Below, piece after piece: positions 15,082-22,979 of a stretch of 31,589 bases of DNA. Position numbers and translations under genes: made by a program. Every line of letters begins with the position of its first letter. Position 1 is the stretch's first letter. The notes under the pieces were generated by a model. That model did not search any database and had not been told where the DNA came from. It was given only the letters and a program-made list of their open reading frames with translations. Source of the stretch: Palsa-1447 sp964414785 (GTDB taxonomy: Bacteria; Verrucomicrobiota; Verrucomicrobiia; Opitutales; Opitutaceae); NCBI GenBank assembly GCA_964414785.1, contig CAYPXZ010000044.1, positions 1 through 31,589 on the forward strand. Reading direction: 5' to 3'.

Positions 15082-16671
15082 ATGGTTGTTCTCCCAAGAA
15101 GCCTACTGAAGTTTGGCGCGGGTCTCTTATCGGCCCGGGCCTCGATGCGATTGAAGGGCTCCACCGACCCCAGGCGCCTCCAGAATTCTGTATATAAGAA
15201 ACTGATACCAAAGCTCGCCCAGGGATCCGTCTGGGCGAACAAGGGCGTCGAGGACGGGATGACGTACGAGGAGTTCCGCGAGCGGGTGCCGCTCGCTACC
15301 TACGAGGACCTGGCCCGGTACATCGAGCGCATGAAGGAGGGTGAGGAGAACGTGCTCTGGCCGGGCCGTTGCCAGCTCTACGCCGTGTCGTCGGGGACCA
15401 CGGTGGGCCGCACGAAATATATACCCGTGACGGAGCCCATGCTGGCGCACTTCAGGCGGGCCGGGCTCAACTCCATCCTCTGGTACACCTCGCGGATCCG
15501 CAGCACCGGGGTCTTCGGGGGGCGCCACCTCTTCCTCGGTGGTTCCTCGGCGCTCGCCCCCATCACGGAGTCCGAGCCCTTCGAGGCCTACGCGGGCGAC
15601 CTGAGCGGGATCGCGGCCCTGAACCTCCCGAGCTGGGTCGAGCGTCACCTCTACGAGCCCGGCTCCGAGATCGCCCAGATGGCGGACTGGCCGGCGAAGA
15701 TCGCGGCGATCACCGAGCGCACGCTCAACGTCGACATCTCGCTCCTGGCGGGGATCCCGAGCTGGATCCTGATCCTCGCCGACGCGCTCCGCACGAGGGC
15801 CTCGCGAGGCGGCGCGCGCGTGCCGCACCTGCAGGCATTCTGGCCCAACCTCGAGTGCTACATCCACGGGGGCGTCCCCATCGCCCCCTTCCAGGACGAG
15901 CTGCGCGACGCGCTCGGGCCGACGGTCAACTTCCACGAGGTCTACCCCGCGTCAGAGGCCTTCATCGCGGCCCAGGACGCCGAGGCCGCCGCCGGCCTGC
16001 GCCTGATGGTCGACGCCGGGGTCTTCTTCGAATTCCTGCCCATGTCCGAGTACGACGACACCCGGCTTCCCGCGCTCGGGAAGAAGGCCGTGCCGCTCTC
16101 CGGGGTGGCCGCGGGGGTTGACTACGCCATCGTCATCACGACCCCCGCCGGCCTCGCGCGCTACGTGCTCGGCGACATCGTCCGGTTCAACTCGACGAAG
16201 CCCGCCCGGCTAACCTATGTCGGCAGAACCAAGCTCCAGCTCAGCGCCTTCGGCGAGCACGTGATCGAAAAGGAGATCACGGATGCCCTCATGTATGTCT
16301 GCCGGCGCAACGGTTGGAGCATCACCAACTTCCACGTCGCCCCGATCTTCACGAACTCGTCGACGGGCAAGCTCCGCGGCCGCCACGAGTGGTGGGTGGA
16401 GCTAAAGCCCGGGACCATCATCACCCCCACCGGGCCCGTCATGGCGGTGGAGTTGGACATGGAGCTCAGGCGCATGAACGAGGACTACGACGCCAAGCGC
16501 GAGGGGGGCGCCCTGGACCCGCCGTTCGTCAGGCTCGTCATGCCGGGGGTCTTCGAGCACTGGATGCGCTACCATGGGAAATGGGGCGGGCAGAACAAGA
16601 TGCCCCGCTGCCGCAGCGATCGGATTATCGCCGACGAGCTGGGTGGCGCGCTGCAATTCGCAAAAGACTGA
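15082..16671 (+). CDS. GH3-family acyl-acid amido synthetase-like enzyme
   Basis: 529 aa. Recognisable GH3 (ANL adenylating) features: the P-loop-like motif YAVSSGTTVGRTKYIPVTE (SSGTTxGxxK at 103-112), acyl-acid pocket region VPHLQAFWPNLECYIHGG, then EVYPASEAFIA, the FEFLPMSEYD strand, LARYVLGDIVRF, and the hinge/C-terminal part YVGRTKLQLSAFGEHVIEKEI. Plant GH3 enzymes join amino acids to hormone carboxylates through acyl-AMP; bacterial homologues are widespread but mostly uncharacterised. It is full length for the family, and ATP binding and adenylation look intact. The preceding alpha/beta-hydrolase might supply or reverse its product; this is inference from adjacency only. Confidence 0.88.
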   Translation: MVVLPRSLLKFGAGLLSARASMRLKGSTDPRRLQNSVYKKLIPKLAQGSVWANKGVEDGMTYEEFRERVPLATYEDLARYIERMKEGEENVLWPGRCQLYAVSSGTTVGRTKYIPVTEPMLAHFRRAGLNSILWYTSRIRSTGVFGGRHLFLGGSSALAPITESEPFEAYAGDLSGIAALNLPSWVERHLYEPGSEIAQMADWPAKIAAITERTLNVDISLLAGIPSWILILADALRTRASRGGARVPHLQAFWPNLECYIHGGVPIAPFQDELRDALGPTVNFHEVYPASEAFIAAQDAEAAAGLRLMVDAGVFFEFLPMSEYDDTRLPALGKKAVPLSGVAAGVDYAIVITTPAGLARYVLGDIVRFNSTKPARLTYVGRTKLQLSAFGEHVIEKEITDALMYVCRRNGWSITNFHVAPIFTNSSTGKLRGRHEWWVELKPGTIITPTGPVMAVELDMELRRMNEDYDAKREGGALDPPFVRLVMPGVFEHWMRYHGKWGGQNKMPRCRSDRIIADELGGALQFAKD

Positions 16672-16706
16672 CGGACTGGCACGCCGGCTGCTACTTCAGG
16701 CCGCAA

Positions 16707-16726
16707 CCTGCACCTTGCAGGGTTTT
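16707..16726 (+). terminator. Candidate terminator after the GH3-family gene
   Basis: A short hairpin (CCTGCA 16707-16712 / TGCAGG 16716-16721, loop CCT) is followed by GTTTT. It is the nearest of three inverted repeats that fill the 135-nt convergent spacer between the GH3-family gene and the tlpA-like gene. Confidence 0.55.
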
Positions 16727-16739
16727 GGGTAGTATCGAG

Positions 16740-16754
16740 CCGGCCTTAGGCCGG
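16740..16754. repeat. Inverted repeat in convergent spacer
   Basis: CCGGCC (16740-16745) and GGCCGG (16749-16754) are separated by TTA. It is the second of three hairpins between the GH3-family and tlpA-like genes. No T-run. Confidence 0.5.
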
Positions 16755-16765
16755 TCAGACTAATA

Positions 16766-16801
16766 GCGGGGCTGGCGTTAAGGGGTTATCGCCAGCCCCG
16801 C
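16766..16801. terminator. Long 12-bp hairpin, possible bidirectional terminator
   Basis: The perfect 12-bp stem GCGGGGCTGGCG (16766-16777) / CGCCAGCCCCGC (16790-16801) has a 12-nt loop TTAAGGGGTTAT. It lies 5 nt beyond the stop of the minus-strand tlpA-like gene. There is no T-tract on either side, so it may protect mRNA ends rather than terminate. Confidence 0.55.
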
Positions 16802-16806
16802 GCCCC

Positions 16807-17316
16807 TCAAGCCGGGGGCGGCCTGAGGATCGCGAGGATCTCCTTCTCGTAGTCCTCGGTGGGCTCCCTTCCGAGCTTCTTGTTCCGGACCCTGCCCTCC
16901 CTGTCGATGATGAACGTGGTCGGGTAGCCCTGGATCGGGGCAAAGGCATCTACGACGGCATCGTCCGCCATGACTATCGGGTAGTTGATCCCGAACTCCT
17001 TCATGAACTTCCTGACCACCTCCGGCCCGTCGGTGTCGACCGAAACCCCGACGATGACCAGTCCGTCGGCCGCGTATTTCTTCTGAAGCCTGATATAGCC
17101 GGGGATCTCAGTGCGGCACGGGGGGCACCAGGTGGCCCAGAAGTCGAGGACCACGACCTTGCCCTTGAACTGGTCCGAGGTGACGACCTTGCCGTCGACG
17201 TCCTTGAGCTTCCAGACGGGCGCCGGGATCGGGCGGATGGACGAGGCCCGGGCCGCAGGGAGGAGTGCCGCGAACAGGGCCAGGAGCGTTGCGATGCAAA
17301 TAAGGCGTCTTTTCAT
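16807..17316 (-). CDS. TlpA/ResA-like periplasmic thiol-disulfide oxidoreductase
   Basis: 169 aa. The signal peptide is residues 1-24 (MKRRLICIATLLALFAALLPAARA). The thioredoxin fold is of AhpC-TSA/Redoxin type: VVVLDFWATWCPPCRTEIPGY with the CxxC at C64-C67, GLVIVGVSVDTDG, and cis-Pro in GYPTTFIIDREG (P132). TlpA/ResA/CcmG-type proteins reduce disulfides outside the cytoplasm, for example in apocytochrome maturation. No cytochrome gene is in the window, so its partner is unknown. It is 61 nt downstream of the LysR gene on the same strand with an 8-bp hairpin in between. Confidence 0.92.
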   Translation of the reverse strand: MKRRLICIATLLALFAALLPAARASSIRPIPAPVWKLKDVDGKVVTSDQFKGKVVVLDFWATWCPPCRTEIPGYIRLQKKYAADGLVIVGVSVDTDGPEVVRKFMKEFGINYPIVMADDAVVDAFAPIQGYPTTFIIDREGRVRNKKLGREPTEDYEKEILAILRPPPA

Positions 17317-17324
17317 CGGCAGGG

Positions 17325-17343
17325 TCGGGGCGTGCCGCCCCGA
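17325..17343. repeat. 8-bp hairpin between the LysR gene and the tlpA-like gene
   Basis: TCGGGGCG (17325-17332) and CGCCCCGA (17336-17343) are separated by TGC. It could end the LysR transcript or shape the 5' leader of the tlpA-like mRNA; no T-run is present on the minus strand. Confidence 0.45.
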
Positions 17344-17377
17344 TCAGACCGTGGCACACGCCCCCAACCTTCGCAAA

Positions 17378-18277
17378 TCAAACGCCCCTGGCGGCGGGCA
17401 GGTCGAGGCCGAGCGTCTCGACGAACTTCTTCATCGCCGGGGTCAGGACCCGGCCCTTTCGATGGAGAAGCGCGAGCGGGCGGGTGTACCCCGCCCCCTT
17501 GAACTTGAGCACCGTGAGCGTCCCCTGTTTGGCCTCCTGGGTGATTGTGGCCTGGGGCACGATCGCGATCCCGTGGTCGATCTCGACGGCCCGCTTCACG
17601 GTCTCGATGTTGTCGAACTCCATGACCGTCTCGACCTCGAGCTTGTTGTCGCGGAAGATCTGGTCGACCGCCTTGCGGGTCGGGATGTCCGGGTCGAACC
17701 CGATGAACTTCTGGCCGGCCAGGTCCGAGACCCCGACCTCGCCCCGCTTGGCGAGCGGGTGCTGGGGGTTGCAGATGACGACAAGGTGGTCGTTTCGGAA
17801 GGGGATGTTCTCCACCTGGCGGACCTTCGCGGGGAACGCGACCAGGCCGAAGTCCACGCAGTTGTGCAAGATGTCCTCGTAGACGAGGTTCGAGCGGCGG
17901 TATTCCACGCGCACGTTAACCGAGGGGTAGTCGTGCAGGAACTTCGTGATGTAGGGGGGGAGCTCGTGGAGGCCGATCGAGTAAATCGTCGAGATCCGGA
18001 TCGTGCCGCTGACGACCTTCTTCATCTCCTGAAGTTCAGAGAGCAGTGTCTCGTAGGCGTGCAGCACGTCCTTCGCCGACTGGTAGACCCTCTGGCCCTC
18101 GCGGGTGAGCTGGAACTGCTTCTGGCTTCGGTCGACGAGGAGCGCCTTGAAGTGCCGCTCCATAGCACGGGCCTGCTGGCTTACAGCCGATTGCGTGATT
18201 CCGTTTAGCTTGGCCGATTTTGAGAAACTCTTGGTTTCGACCAGATCGGCGAAGATCTTAAAATTGTCTATTTGCAT
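17378..18277 (-). CDS. LysR-family transcriptional regulator
   Basis: 299 aa. The N-terminal winged helix-turn-helix is typical (FKIFADLVETKSFSKSAKLNGITQSAVSQQARAMER, about 6-42), followed by the linker helix and a two-lobed substrate-binding domain (GTIRISTIYSIGLHELPPYI, CVDFGLVAFPA, HLVVICNPQHPLA, ETVKRAVEIDHGIAIVPQ). The inducer and regulon cannot be read from the sequence. It is divergent from yggS. A perfect 12-bp palindrome touches its start codon and could mediate autorepression or control of both genes. Codon use is ordinary for the window. Confidence 0.93.
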   Translation of the reverse strand: MQIDNFKIFADLVETKSFSKSAKLNGITQSAVSQQARAMERHFKALLVDRSQKQFQLTREGQRVYQSAKDVLHAYETLLSELQEMKKVVSGTIRISTIYSIGLHELPPYITKFLHDYPSVNVRVEYRRSNLVYEDILHNCVDFGLVAFPAKVRQVENIPFRNDHLVVICNPQHPLAKRGEVGVSDLAGQKFIGFDPDIPTRKAVDQIFRDNKLEVETVMEFDNIETVKRAVEIDHGIAIVPQATITQEAKQGTLTVLKFKGAGYTRPLALLHRKGRVLTPAMKKFVETLGLDLPAARGV

Positions 18278-18289
18278 GATTAGCTAATC
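18278..18289. promoter_or_regulatory. Perfect 12-bp palindrome at the LysR gene start
   Basis: GATTAGCTAATC (18278-18289) is a perfect palindrome immediately upstream of the LysR ATG (18277) in the 80-nt AT-rich divergent spacer before yggS. Its position fits an autoregulatory operator; LysR proteins often repress their own divergent promoter. Confidence 0.5.
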
Positions 18290-18357
18290 TATTGCCCACA
18301 GACTACTCGGGGATGTTCGCTCGCGTAAACCACGAAGTAGTTTTTCTTACAAGATGT

Positions 18358-19053
18358 ATGCTACCAGACTATGACGAGTTCAAATTTCGCGCGGATGCGG
18401 TCCGGGCCCGGATAGCCAGGGCATGCGGGGCCGCCCATAGGGGCCCGGACGACGTGGAGCTCCTCGCGGTGACCAAGCTGTTTCCCGCCGCCGCTGTGGA
18501 ATTCGCTGCCCGGTACGGCCTTCGGGCAGTAGGGGAAAACCGCGTCCAGGAAGGCGTCGAGAAGAGGGCCCAGACCACCGCGAAAATCGCGTGGGAACTG
18601 ATCGGGCACCTCCAGTCCAACAAGGCGCGCCTCGCCGTGCAGCATTTCGACCGGATCCAGAGCGTCGACAGCGCGAAGCTCCTGCAGATCATCGACCGCG
18701 TCGCGGCCGAGGCCGGCAAGACCCAGCCCGTCCTGCTCCAGGTCAACTCCGGACACGACCCCGCGAAGTCGGGTGTCGAGCCCGAAGAGGCCGGGCGCCT
18801 TCTCGAGGCGGCGCTCGGCTGCAAGAACGTCCGCGTTGACGGCCTCATGGCCATCGCGCCGCTCTCGGAGGATCCGTCCGTCGCGCGCCGGGCCTTCGCC
18901 AACCTGCGCGAGATCCGGGACCGCCTGAAGGCCGCGACCGGGGCGCCGCTGCCCGAGCTCTCGATGGGGATGAGCGGCGACATGGAGGCCGCGGTCGAGG
19001 AGGGAAGCACGATCGTGCGCGTCGGCTCGGCCCTCTTCGGCGCGCGCAACTGA
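18358..19053 (+). CDS. yggS: YggS/PLPBP-family pyridoxal-phosphate homeostasis protein
   Basis: 231 aa from ATG at 18358. A longer frame reaches 18292 but would overlap the LysR regulatory spacer and adds non-conserved residues. PLP lysine K40 is in LLAVTKLFP. Family signatures are AVGENRVQEGVEK, WELIGHLQSNKA, VLLQVNSG, GLMAIAPLSEDP and the C-terminal phosphate-binding ELSMGMSGDMEAAVEEGSTIVRVGSALFG. YggS proteins have no known catalytic activity and buffer PLP and amino/keto-acid pools. The gene ends just before a run of ten T. It heads a plus-strand series with the SirB1-like protein, aroE and prepilin peptidase. Confidence 0.95.
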   Translation: MLPDYDEFKFRADAVRARIARACGAAHRGPDDVELLAVTKLFPAAAVEFAARYGLRAVGENRVQEGVEKRAQTTAKIAWELIGHLQSNKARLAVQHFDRIQSVDSAKLLQIIDRVAAEAGKTQPVLLQVNSGHDPAKSGVEPEEAGRLLEAALGCKNVRVDGLMAIAPLSEDPSVARRAFANLREIRDRLKAATGAPLPELSMGMSGDMEAAVEEGSTIVRVGSALFGARN

Positions 19054-19054
19054 A

Positions 19055-19064
19055 TTTTTTTTTT
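19055..19064 (+). terminator. Run of ten T after yggS
   Basis: Ten consecutive T at 19055-19064 directly follow the yggS stop. A GC-rich, imperfect hairpin can be drawn in the last codons of the gene, so this may be an intrinsic terminator; the stem is not clean. Confidence 0.4.
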
Positions 19065-19129
19065 ATTCCGGCCCGATTTTTCCGTTCCGGTATTGCCACG
19101 CACCGGCAAACCGGATTCCACTTTGGGGC

Positions 19130-19999
19130 GTGGAAACGGAAACACTGCCTGCTGCAGAAAAAGAGGCGCTGTTGGGGTTGCTGGACGACCCGAGCCCCAC
19201 CGTCCGCCGGGCGCTGCTGGCAAGGTTCTCCGCCCACGGCGTCGCCGGGGCCAGCCTCCTGCAGGAGGTCGCCCGCAGCCCGAACCGCGTCCTTGCCCGC
19301 CACGCCTCATGGTTCATCGACGAGCTCAAGCTGACGGACCCCGTGAGCGAGTTCCGGTCCTTCATCCGCTCCCTGAACTACGAGCTCGAGACGGGGACCC
19401 TGCTGCTTGCGCGCACGGTGACCCCCCAGCTGGACATCGCCGAGTGCCGCGCCGAGATCGACGAGATGGCCGCACGCTGCCGGGAGCTGATCTCCGAGCC
19501 CTGCTCGAACCGCGAGAAGTGCCGCGTCATCAACCGGGTGCTTTTCCACGAGTGGGGGTTCCGGGGCAACGTCGAGCAGTACACCGACCCGATGAACAGC
19601 TTCATCGACAAGGTGCTCACGCGGCGCAAGGGCATTCCGATTTCGCTGAGCGTGCTCTACCTCCTGGTGGGCGAGCGCCTGGGCATGCCGCTTGAGCCGG
19701 TCGGGCTGCCGGGGCATTTCGTCGTGGGCTGCTACGCGGACGAGACCCCCTTCTTCATCGATCCGTTCGACCAGGGCCTCTTCAGGGACGCCGACGAGGT
19801 CTTCGCGCTGCTGCGCTCGAACCACATCGCCCCCAAGCCCTCGGACCTGGCCCCCACCACCGTGCGCGAGGTGCTCTGCCGCAGCTGCCGCAACATCGCC
19901 AACCACTACTCGGCCGCGAGCGACCTGGCGCGCGCGCAGATCTTCTCGGAATTCGCCGACGAGTTCGAGGCGACCCACGAGCGGTACCTGCAGTCCTGA
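19130..19999 (+). CDS. SirB1/transglutaminase-like core2 family protein
   Basis: 289 aa from GTG at 19130. An N-terminal HEAT-like segment (PSPTVRRALLARFSAHG, PNRVLARHASWFIDELK) precedes the Transglut_core2 domain: LNYELETGTLLLARTVTPQLD, DPMNSFIDKVLTRRKGIPISLSVLYLLVGERLGMPLEPVGLPGHFVVG and FFIDPFDQG. The His (H196) and Asp (D211) of a transglutaminase-like triad are present, but the cysteine position reads Ser (GIPISLS, 168-174), as in SirB1 relatives, so thiol catalysis is unlikely. Function is unknown. The next gene, aroE, begins inside or right after its stop, with no gap. Confidence 0.85.
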   Translation: METETLPAAEKEALLGLLDDPSPTVRRALLARFSAHGVAGASLLQEVARSPNRVLARHASWFIDELKLTDPVSEFRSFIRSLNYELETGTLLLARTVTPQLDIAECRAEIDEMAARCRELISEPCSNREKCRVINRVLFHEWGFRGNVEQYTDPMNSFIDKVLTRRKGIPISLSVLYLLVGERLGMPLEPVGLPGHFVVGCYADETPFFIDPFDQGLFRDADEVFALLRSNHIAPKPSDLAPTTVREVLCRSCRNIANHYSAASDLARAQIFSEFADEFEATHERYLQS

Positions 20000-20925
20000 A
20001 TCCCGTCCTCACCCTGTCAGACCTGGGGCGCCGGCCGCACGGCGGCACGGGCCTCGCCGTCATCGGCCACCCGATCGCGCACTCGCTCAGCCCCCAGATG
20101 CACAATGCCGCGCTGGCGATTCTCGGGCGCGCGGACCCGCGCTTTGCAGGGTGGATCTACCTCGCCTTTGACATCGAGGCCGAGAGACTCCCCGCCGCCC
20201 TCGGCCTCATGGGCGAGCACGGCTTCCTCGGCGTCAACCTGACGGTGCCCCACAAGGTCCAGGCAGTGGGCCTTGTCGCGAGCCTCGACCCCGGCGCCCT
20301 GGAGGCGGGGGCCGTGAACACGCTCCTTCGGGAGGGCTCCGGCTGGCGCGGCTTCAACACGGACGGCTACGGACTTGCGACGGGAATCCGCGAGGGGCTC
20401 GGGATCGAGCTTCGCGGCACGCCCGTCGTCCTCCTCGGGGCCGGGGGAGCCGCCCGCGGTGCCGCGGTCGAGTGCCTTCGCTCGGGGTGCGCCGGGCTCT
20501 GGATCCTGAACCGGACCCGCGCCAACCGGGACGCCCTTCTCAGGCACCTCGCGCCGCTTGCCCGCGGGATCGAGGTGCGCGGCGTGGATCCCGAGGGGGC
20601 CCGCTCGGGCATACCCTCCGGGGCCCTCGTGATCAACGCGACCAGTGCGGGCCTCCACCCGGGGGACGCGGCCCCCGTCGACCTGGGGACGGTTCCCGGC
20701 GCAAGGGCCGTGTACGACATGATCTACAACCCGCCGCAGACCCCGCTCCTCGCGCAGGCAAAGGCCCTCGGGATCGCGCACTCAAACGGCCTCGGCATGC
20801 TCGTCCACCAGGGCGCGAAGGCGCTCGAGATCTGGACGGGGGTGGCCGCCTCGGAGACCGCGCCGGCCATGAGGGCCGCGGCAGCGAAGGCACTTGGCTA
20901 CGGATCCCCGCCCGCTTCAGACTGA
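19996..20925 (+). CDS. aroE: Shikimate dehydrogenase, apparently CTG start
   Basis: 309 aa if started at CTG 19996. AroE reduces 3-dehydroshikimate to shikimate with NADPH. Landmarks: shikimate-binding SLSP (30-33) in AVIGHPIAHSLSPQMHN, catalytic K87 in NLTVPHK, catalytic D123 in GFNTDGYGL, nucleotide-binding GAGGAARG (148-155) and LNRTRANRD. The first ATG in frame (20098) would delete the SLSP shikimate site, and no ATG, GTG or TTG precedes it in frame close by. The only start-like codon at the gene boundary is CTG overlapping the upstream TGA as CTGA, mimicking the ATGA couplings elsewhere in the window. CTG at 20014 or 20023 are alternatives. Prepilin peptidase starts 4 nt after its stop. 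Confidence 0.93.
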   Translation: MNPVLTLSDLGRRPHGGTGLAVIGHPIAHSLSPQMHNAALAILGRADPRFAGWIYLAFDIEAERLPAALGLMGEHGFLGVNLTVPHKVQAVGLVASLDPGALEAGAVNTLLREGSGWRGFNTDGYGLATGIREGLGIELRGTPVVLLGAGGAARGAAVECLRSGCAGLWILNRTRANRDALLRHLAPLARGIEVRGVDPEGARSGIPSGALVINATSAGLHPGDAAPVDLGTVPGARAVYDMIYNPPQTPLLAQAKALGIAHSNGLGMLVHQGAKALEIWTGVAASETAPAMRAAAAKALGYGSPPASD

Positions 20926-20929
20926 CGCC

Positions 20930-21841
20930 ATGATCCGCCCCCTCGTCGACGTGGCCGCGATGCACCCCCTGTTCTTCCCGACGGTGGTGTTCGTCCTCGG
21001 GGCCTGCATCGGCAGCTTCCTGAACGTCGTGATCTACCGCGTCCCGGCCGGCAGGTCGATCGTGCGGCCGGGCTCGACCTGCGGCTGCGGAACCCCGATC
21101 GCGTGGTACGACAACATCCCCATCCTTTCCTGGATCGTCCTCAGGGGCCATGCCCGCTGCTGCGGGCGCCCCTTCTCGGTCAGGTACGCCTTCGTGGAGC
21201 TCCTGACCGGCGCCCTCTTCCTCGCCTGCTGGCTCAGGATGCCGCCCTTGGCCGCGGTCTGCGGCTGGGTCTTCCTCGGGTCGCTCGTCTGCGGGACGTT
21301 CATCGACCTCGACCACATGATCATCCCGGATGCGTTCACGATCGGCCTCGCCGTCGAGGGCCTCCTTCTCTCCGTGCTCGTTCCCGCGCTGCACGGCCAG
21401 CACGGCGGATACTACCTGATCGACGGGCTGCGCTCGGGATCGGCGGCCCTCGTCGGGCTCGTCGCGGGCTCGGGAGTCGTCCTCTGGATCGCCCTTGTCG
21501 CGGAGGCCCTCCTCAAGAAGGAGGCCATGGGCTTCGGGGATGTGAAGTTCGTGGGCGCCATTGGGACGTTCTGCGGCTGGCACGGGGCCATGTTCGCAAT
21601 CTTCGGCGGCGCCGCGGTCGGGACCGTCTGGATCGGCATCGCCCTCGTCTGGCAGAAGGTCTCGGGCAAGCCCGGATCGGGGGCCCCTCGGGCGGAGACA
21701 CCCGATGGCAAGCCCGCGGACATGGGCCTCGGCGTCCACGTCCCCTTCGGGCCGATGCTCGCGGTCGCCGGCGCCCTCTATTTCCTGTTCCTGAGGGGCT
21801 GGGTCGACGCGTGGTTCGACCAGCTCACGTCGCTCCTGTGA
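20930..21841 (+). CDS. Prepilin peptidase / N-methyltransferase (type IV pilin, bifunctional form)
   Basis: 303 aa polytopic membrane protein. The N-terminal domain has ACIGSFLNVVIYRVPAGRSI and the two zinc-binding cysteine pairs C51xC53 (TCGCGTP) and C77/C78 (RCCGRPF), typical of the bifunctional PilD type. GxGD-family aspartates sit in FIDLDHMIIPD (about 126-128) and GFGDVK (D204). It cleaves prepilins or pseudopilins after Gly and N-methylates the new N-terminus at the inner membrane. No pilin genes are in the window, so its substrates are elsewhere. It starts 4 nt after aroE and ends overlapping galK convergently by 17 nt. The C-terminal ~60 residues include a hydrophilic insert around 245-266. 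Confidence 0.93.
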   Translation: MIRPLVDVAAMHPLFFPTVVFVLGACIGSFLNVVIYRVPAGRSIVRPGSTCGCGTPIAWYDNIPILSWIVLRGHARCCGRPFSVRYAFVELLTGALFLACWLRMPPLAAVCGWVFLGSLVCGTFIDLDHMIIPDAFTIGLAVEGLLLSVLVPALHGQHGGYYLIDGLRSGSAALVGLVAGSGVVLWIALVAEALLKKEAMGFGDVKFVGAIGTFCGWHGAMFAIFGGAAVGTVWIGIALVWQKVSGKPGSGAPRAETPDGKPADMGLGVHVPFGPMLAVAGALYFLFLRGWVDAWFDQLTSLL

Positions 21842-22976
21842 CGAGGGCCGCCCCGTCACCCGTGCGGGCGTGGATGATCTCCGGCTTCGTTCCGAACTTG
21901 GCGAGATAGGCCTCGGAGATCCGGCTTCCGGCCGCGTCGCCAAAGGCGTCCGACGTGAGCGCCATCGCCGCTCCCCCGAATCCGCCCCCCGTCAGCCGGG
22001 CGCCGTAGACCCCCGATTCCGACTCCAGGCTATCCACAAGGAAATCCAGCTCGGGGCAGCTGTTCTCGAACCACGTGCGGGAGCTGCGGTGCGAGGCCAA
22101 AAGGAGCTTGCCGACGGCCGCTAGGTCGCCGGCCCGAAGGGCCGTGATCGCCTGCCCGACCCGCGCTATCTCGTCGATCACGTGGCGCGCCCGCTTGTAG
22201 GCCGTCCTCGACAGCCTCTTCTCGGCCGCCTCGAGCATCGAGGGCGTGGCGTCGACCAGCTGGGCCACGCCTATCACCTTCGCGGCCTCCATGCACTCCT
22301 GGTGGCGGGCCGCGTAGAGGCCGTCGATCAGCGCGTGCTTGGTGTGCGTGTTGAAGATCCAGAAGTTGGAGCCGGCAGGCAGGGGGACGGTGTCGAACCG
22401 CGGGCCCCGGCAGTCGATGTAGACAAGCTGGTCCCTTCGCCCGAATCCGGACACGCCCTGGTCGAGGATGCCGCAGGGGACCCCGACAAACTCGTTCTCG
22501 GCCTTGCGCCCGATCGCCACCAGGGCCTCGCGCGTGACGCTCGAGCCCGCCGCCTCGAGGAAGGCGAGGCACGAGGACAGCTCGATGGCCGCGCTGCTGC
22601 TAAGGCCCGCACCCGTCGGCACGTTCGAGGCGGCCAGGTAATCGAAGCCGGAGGGGATCGCGACGCCGGAGTCGCGCATGGCGACCAGCACGCCGATCGG
22701 GTAGTTGGCCCACGAATTGGTTCCCGTCAGCCGGTCGGTCGCGCCCTTCGCAAGCTCGAGGGTCCCCGCCTTGAAGTCGCTCGCGAACCGCCTCACCCCG
22801 TCGTTGCGGCGGGCGAGCGCGACCCACACGCACCGGTCGAGCGCGGCGCCGAGGACGGGCCCCCCGTTGTAGTCGGTGTGGTTGCCGATGAACTCTATCC
22901 TGCCGGGAGCCTTGGCGATGATCTCCGGGTCGCGGGAATAGACCTCCCTGAACCTACTTGCGAGGGCCTCCTTCAT
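21825..22976 (-). CDS. galK: Galactokinase (GHMP kinase)
   Basis: 383 aa, normal length. GHMP motifs: motif 1 APGRIEFIGNHTDYNGG (23-39) with R26 and the sugar-binding HTDY, motif 2 NVPTGAGLSSSAAIE (118-132) for ATP phosphate, and motif 3 GARLTGGGFGG (325-335). The catalytic aspartate is D172 in CGILDQG. The usual IGEHTDY reads IGNHTDY here, a substitution seen in some non-enterobacterial galactokinases; substrate preference could differ, so a related sugar kinase cannot be excluded. The gene starts 3 nt after the HU gene stop, an unusual partner, and there are no galT/galE neighbours. The 3' end overlaps the convergent prepilin peptidase gene by 17 nt. Confidence 0.92.
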   Translation of the reverse strand: MKEALASRFREVYSRDPEIIAKAPGRIEFIGNHTDYNGGPVLGAALDRCVWVALARRNDGVRRFASDFKAGTLELAKGATDRLTGTNSWANYPIGVLVAMRDSGVAIPSGFDYLAASNVPTGAGLSSSAAIELSSCLAFLEAAGSSVTREALVAIGRKAENEFVGVPCGILDQGVSGFGRRDQLVYIDCRGPRFDTVPLPAGSNFWIFNTHTKHALIDGLYAARHQECMEAAKVIGVAQLVDATPSMLEAAEKRLSRTAYKRARHVIDEIARVGQAITALRAGDLAAVGKLLLASHRSSRTWFENSCPELDFLVDSLESESGVYGARLTGGGFGGAAMALTSDAFGDAAGSRISEAYLAKFGTKPEIIHARTGDGAALVTGAT

Positions 22977-22979
22977 CGC

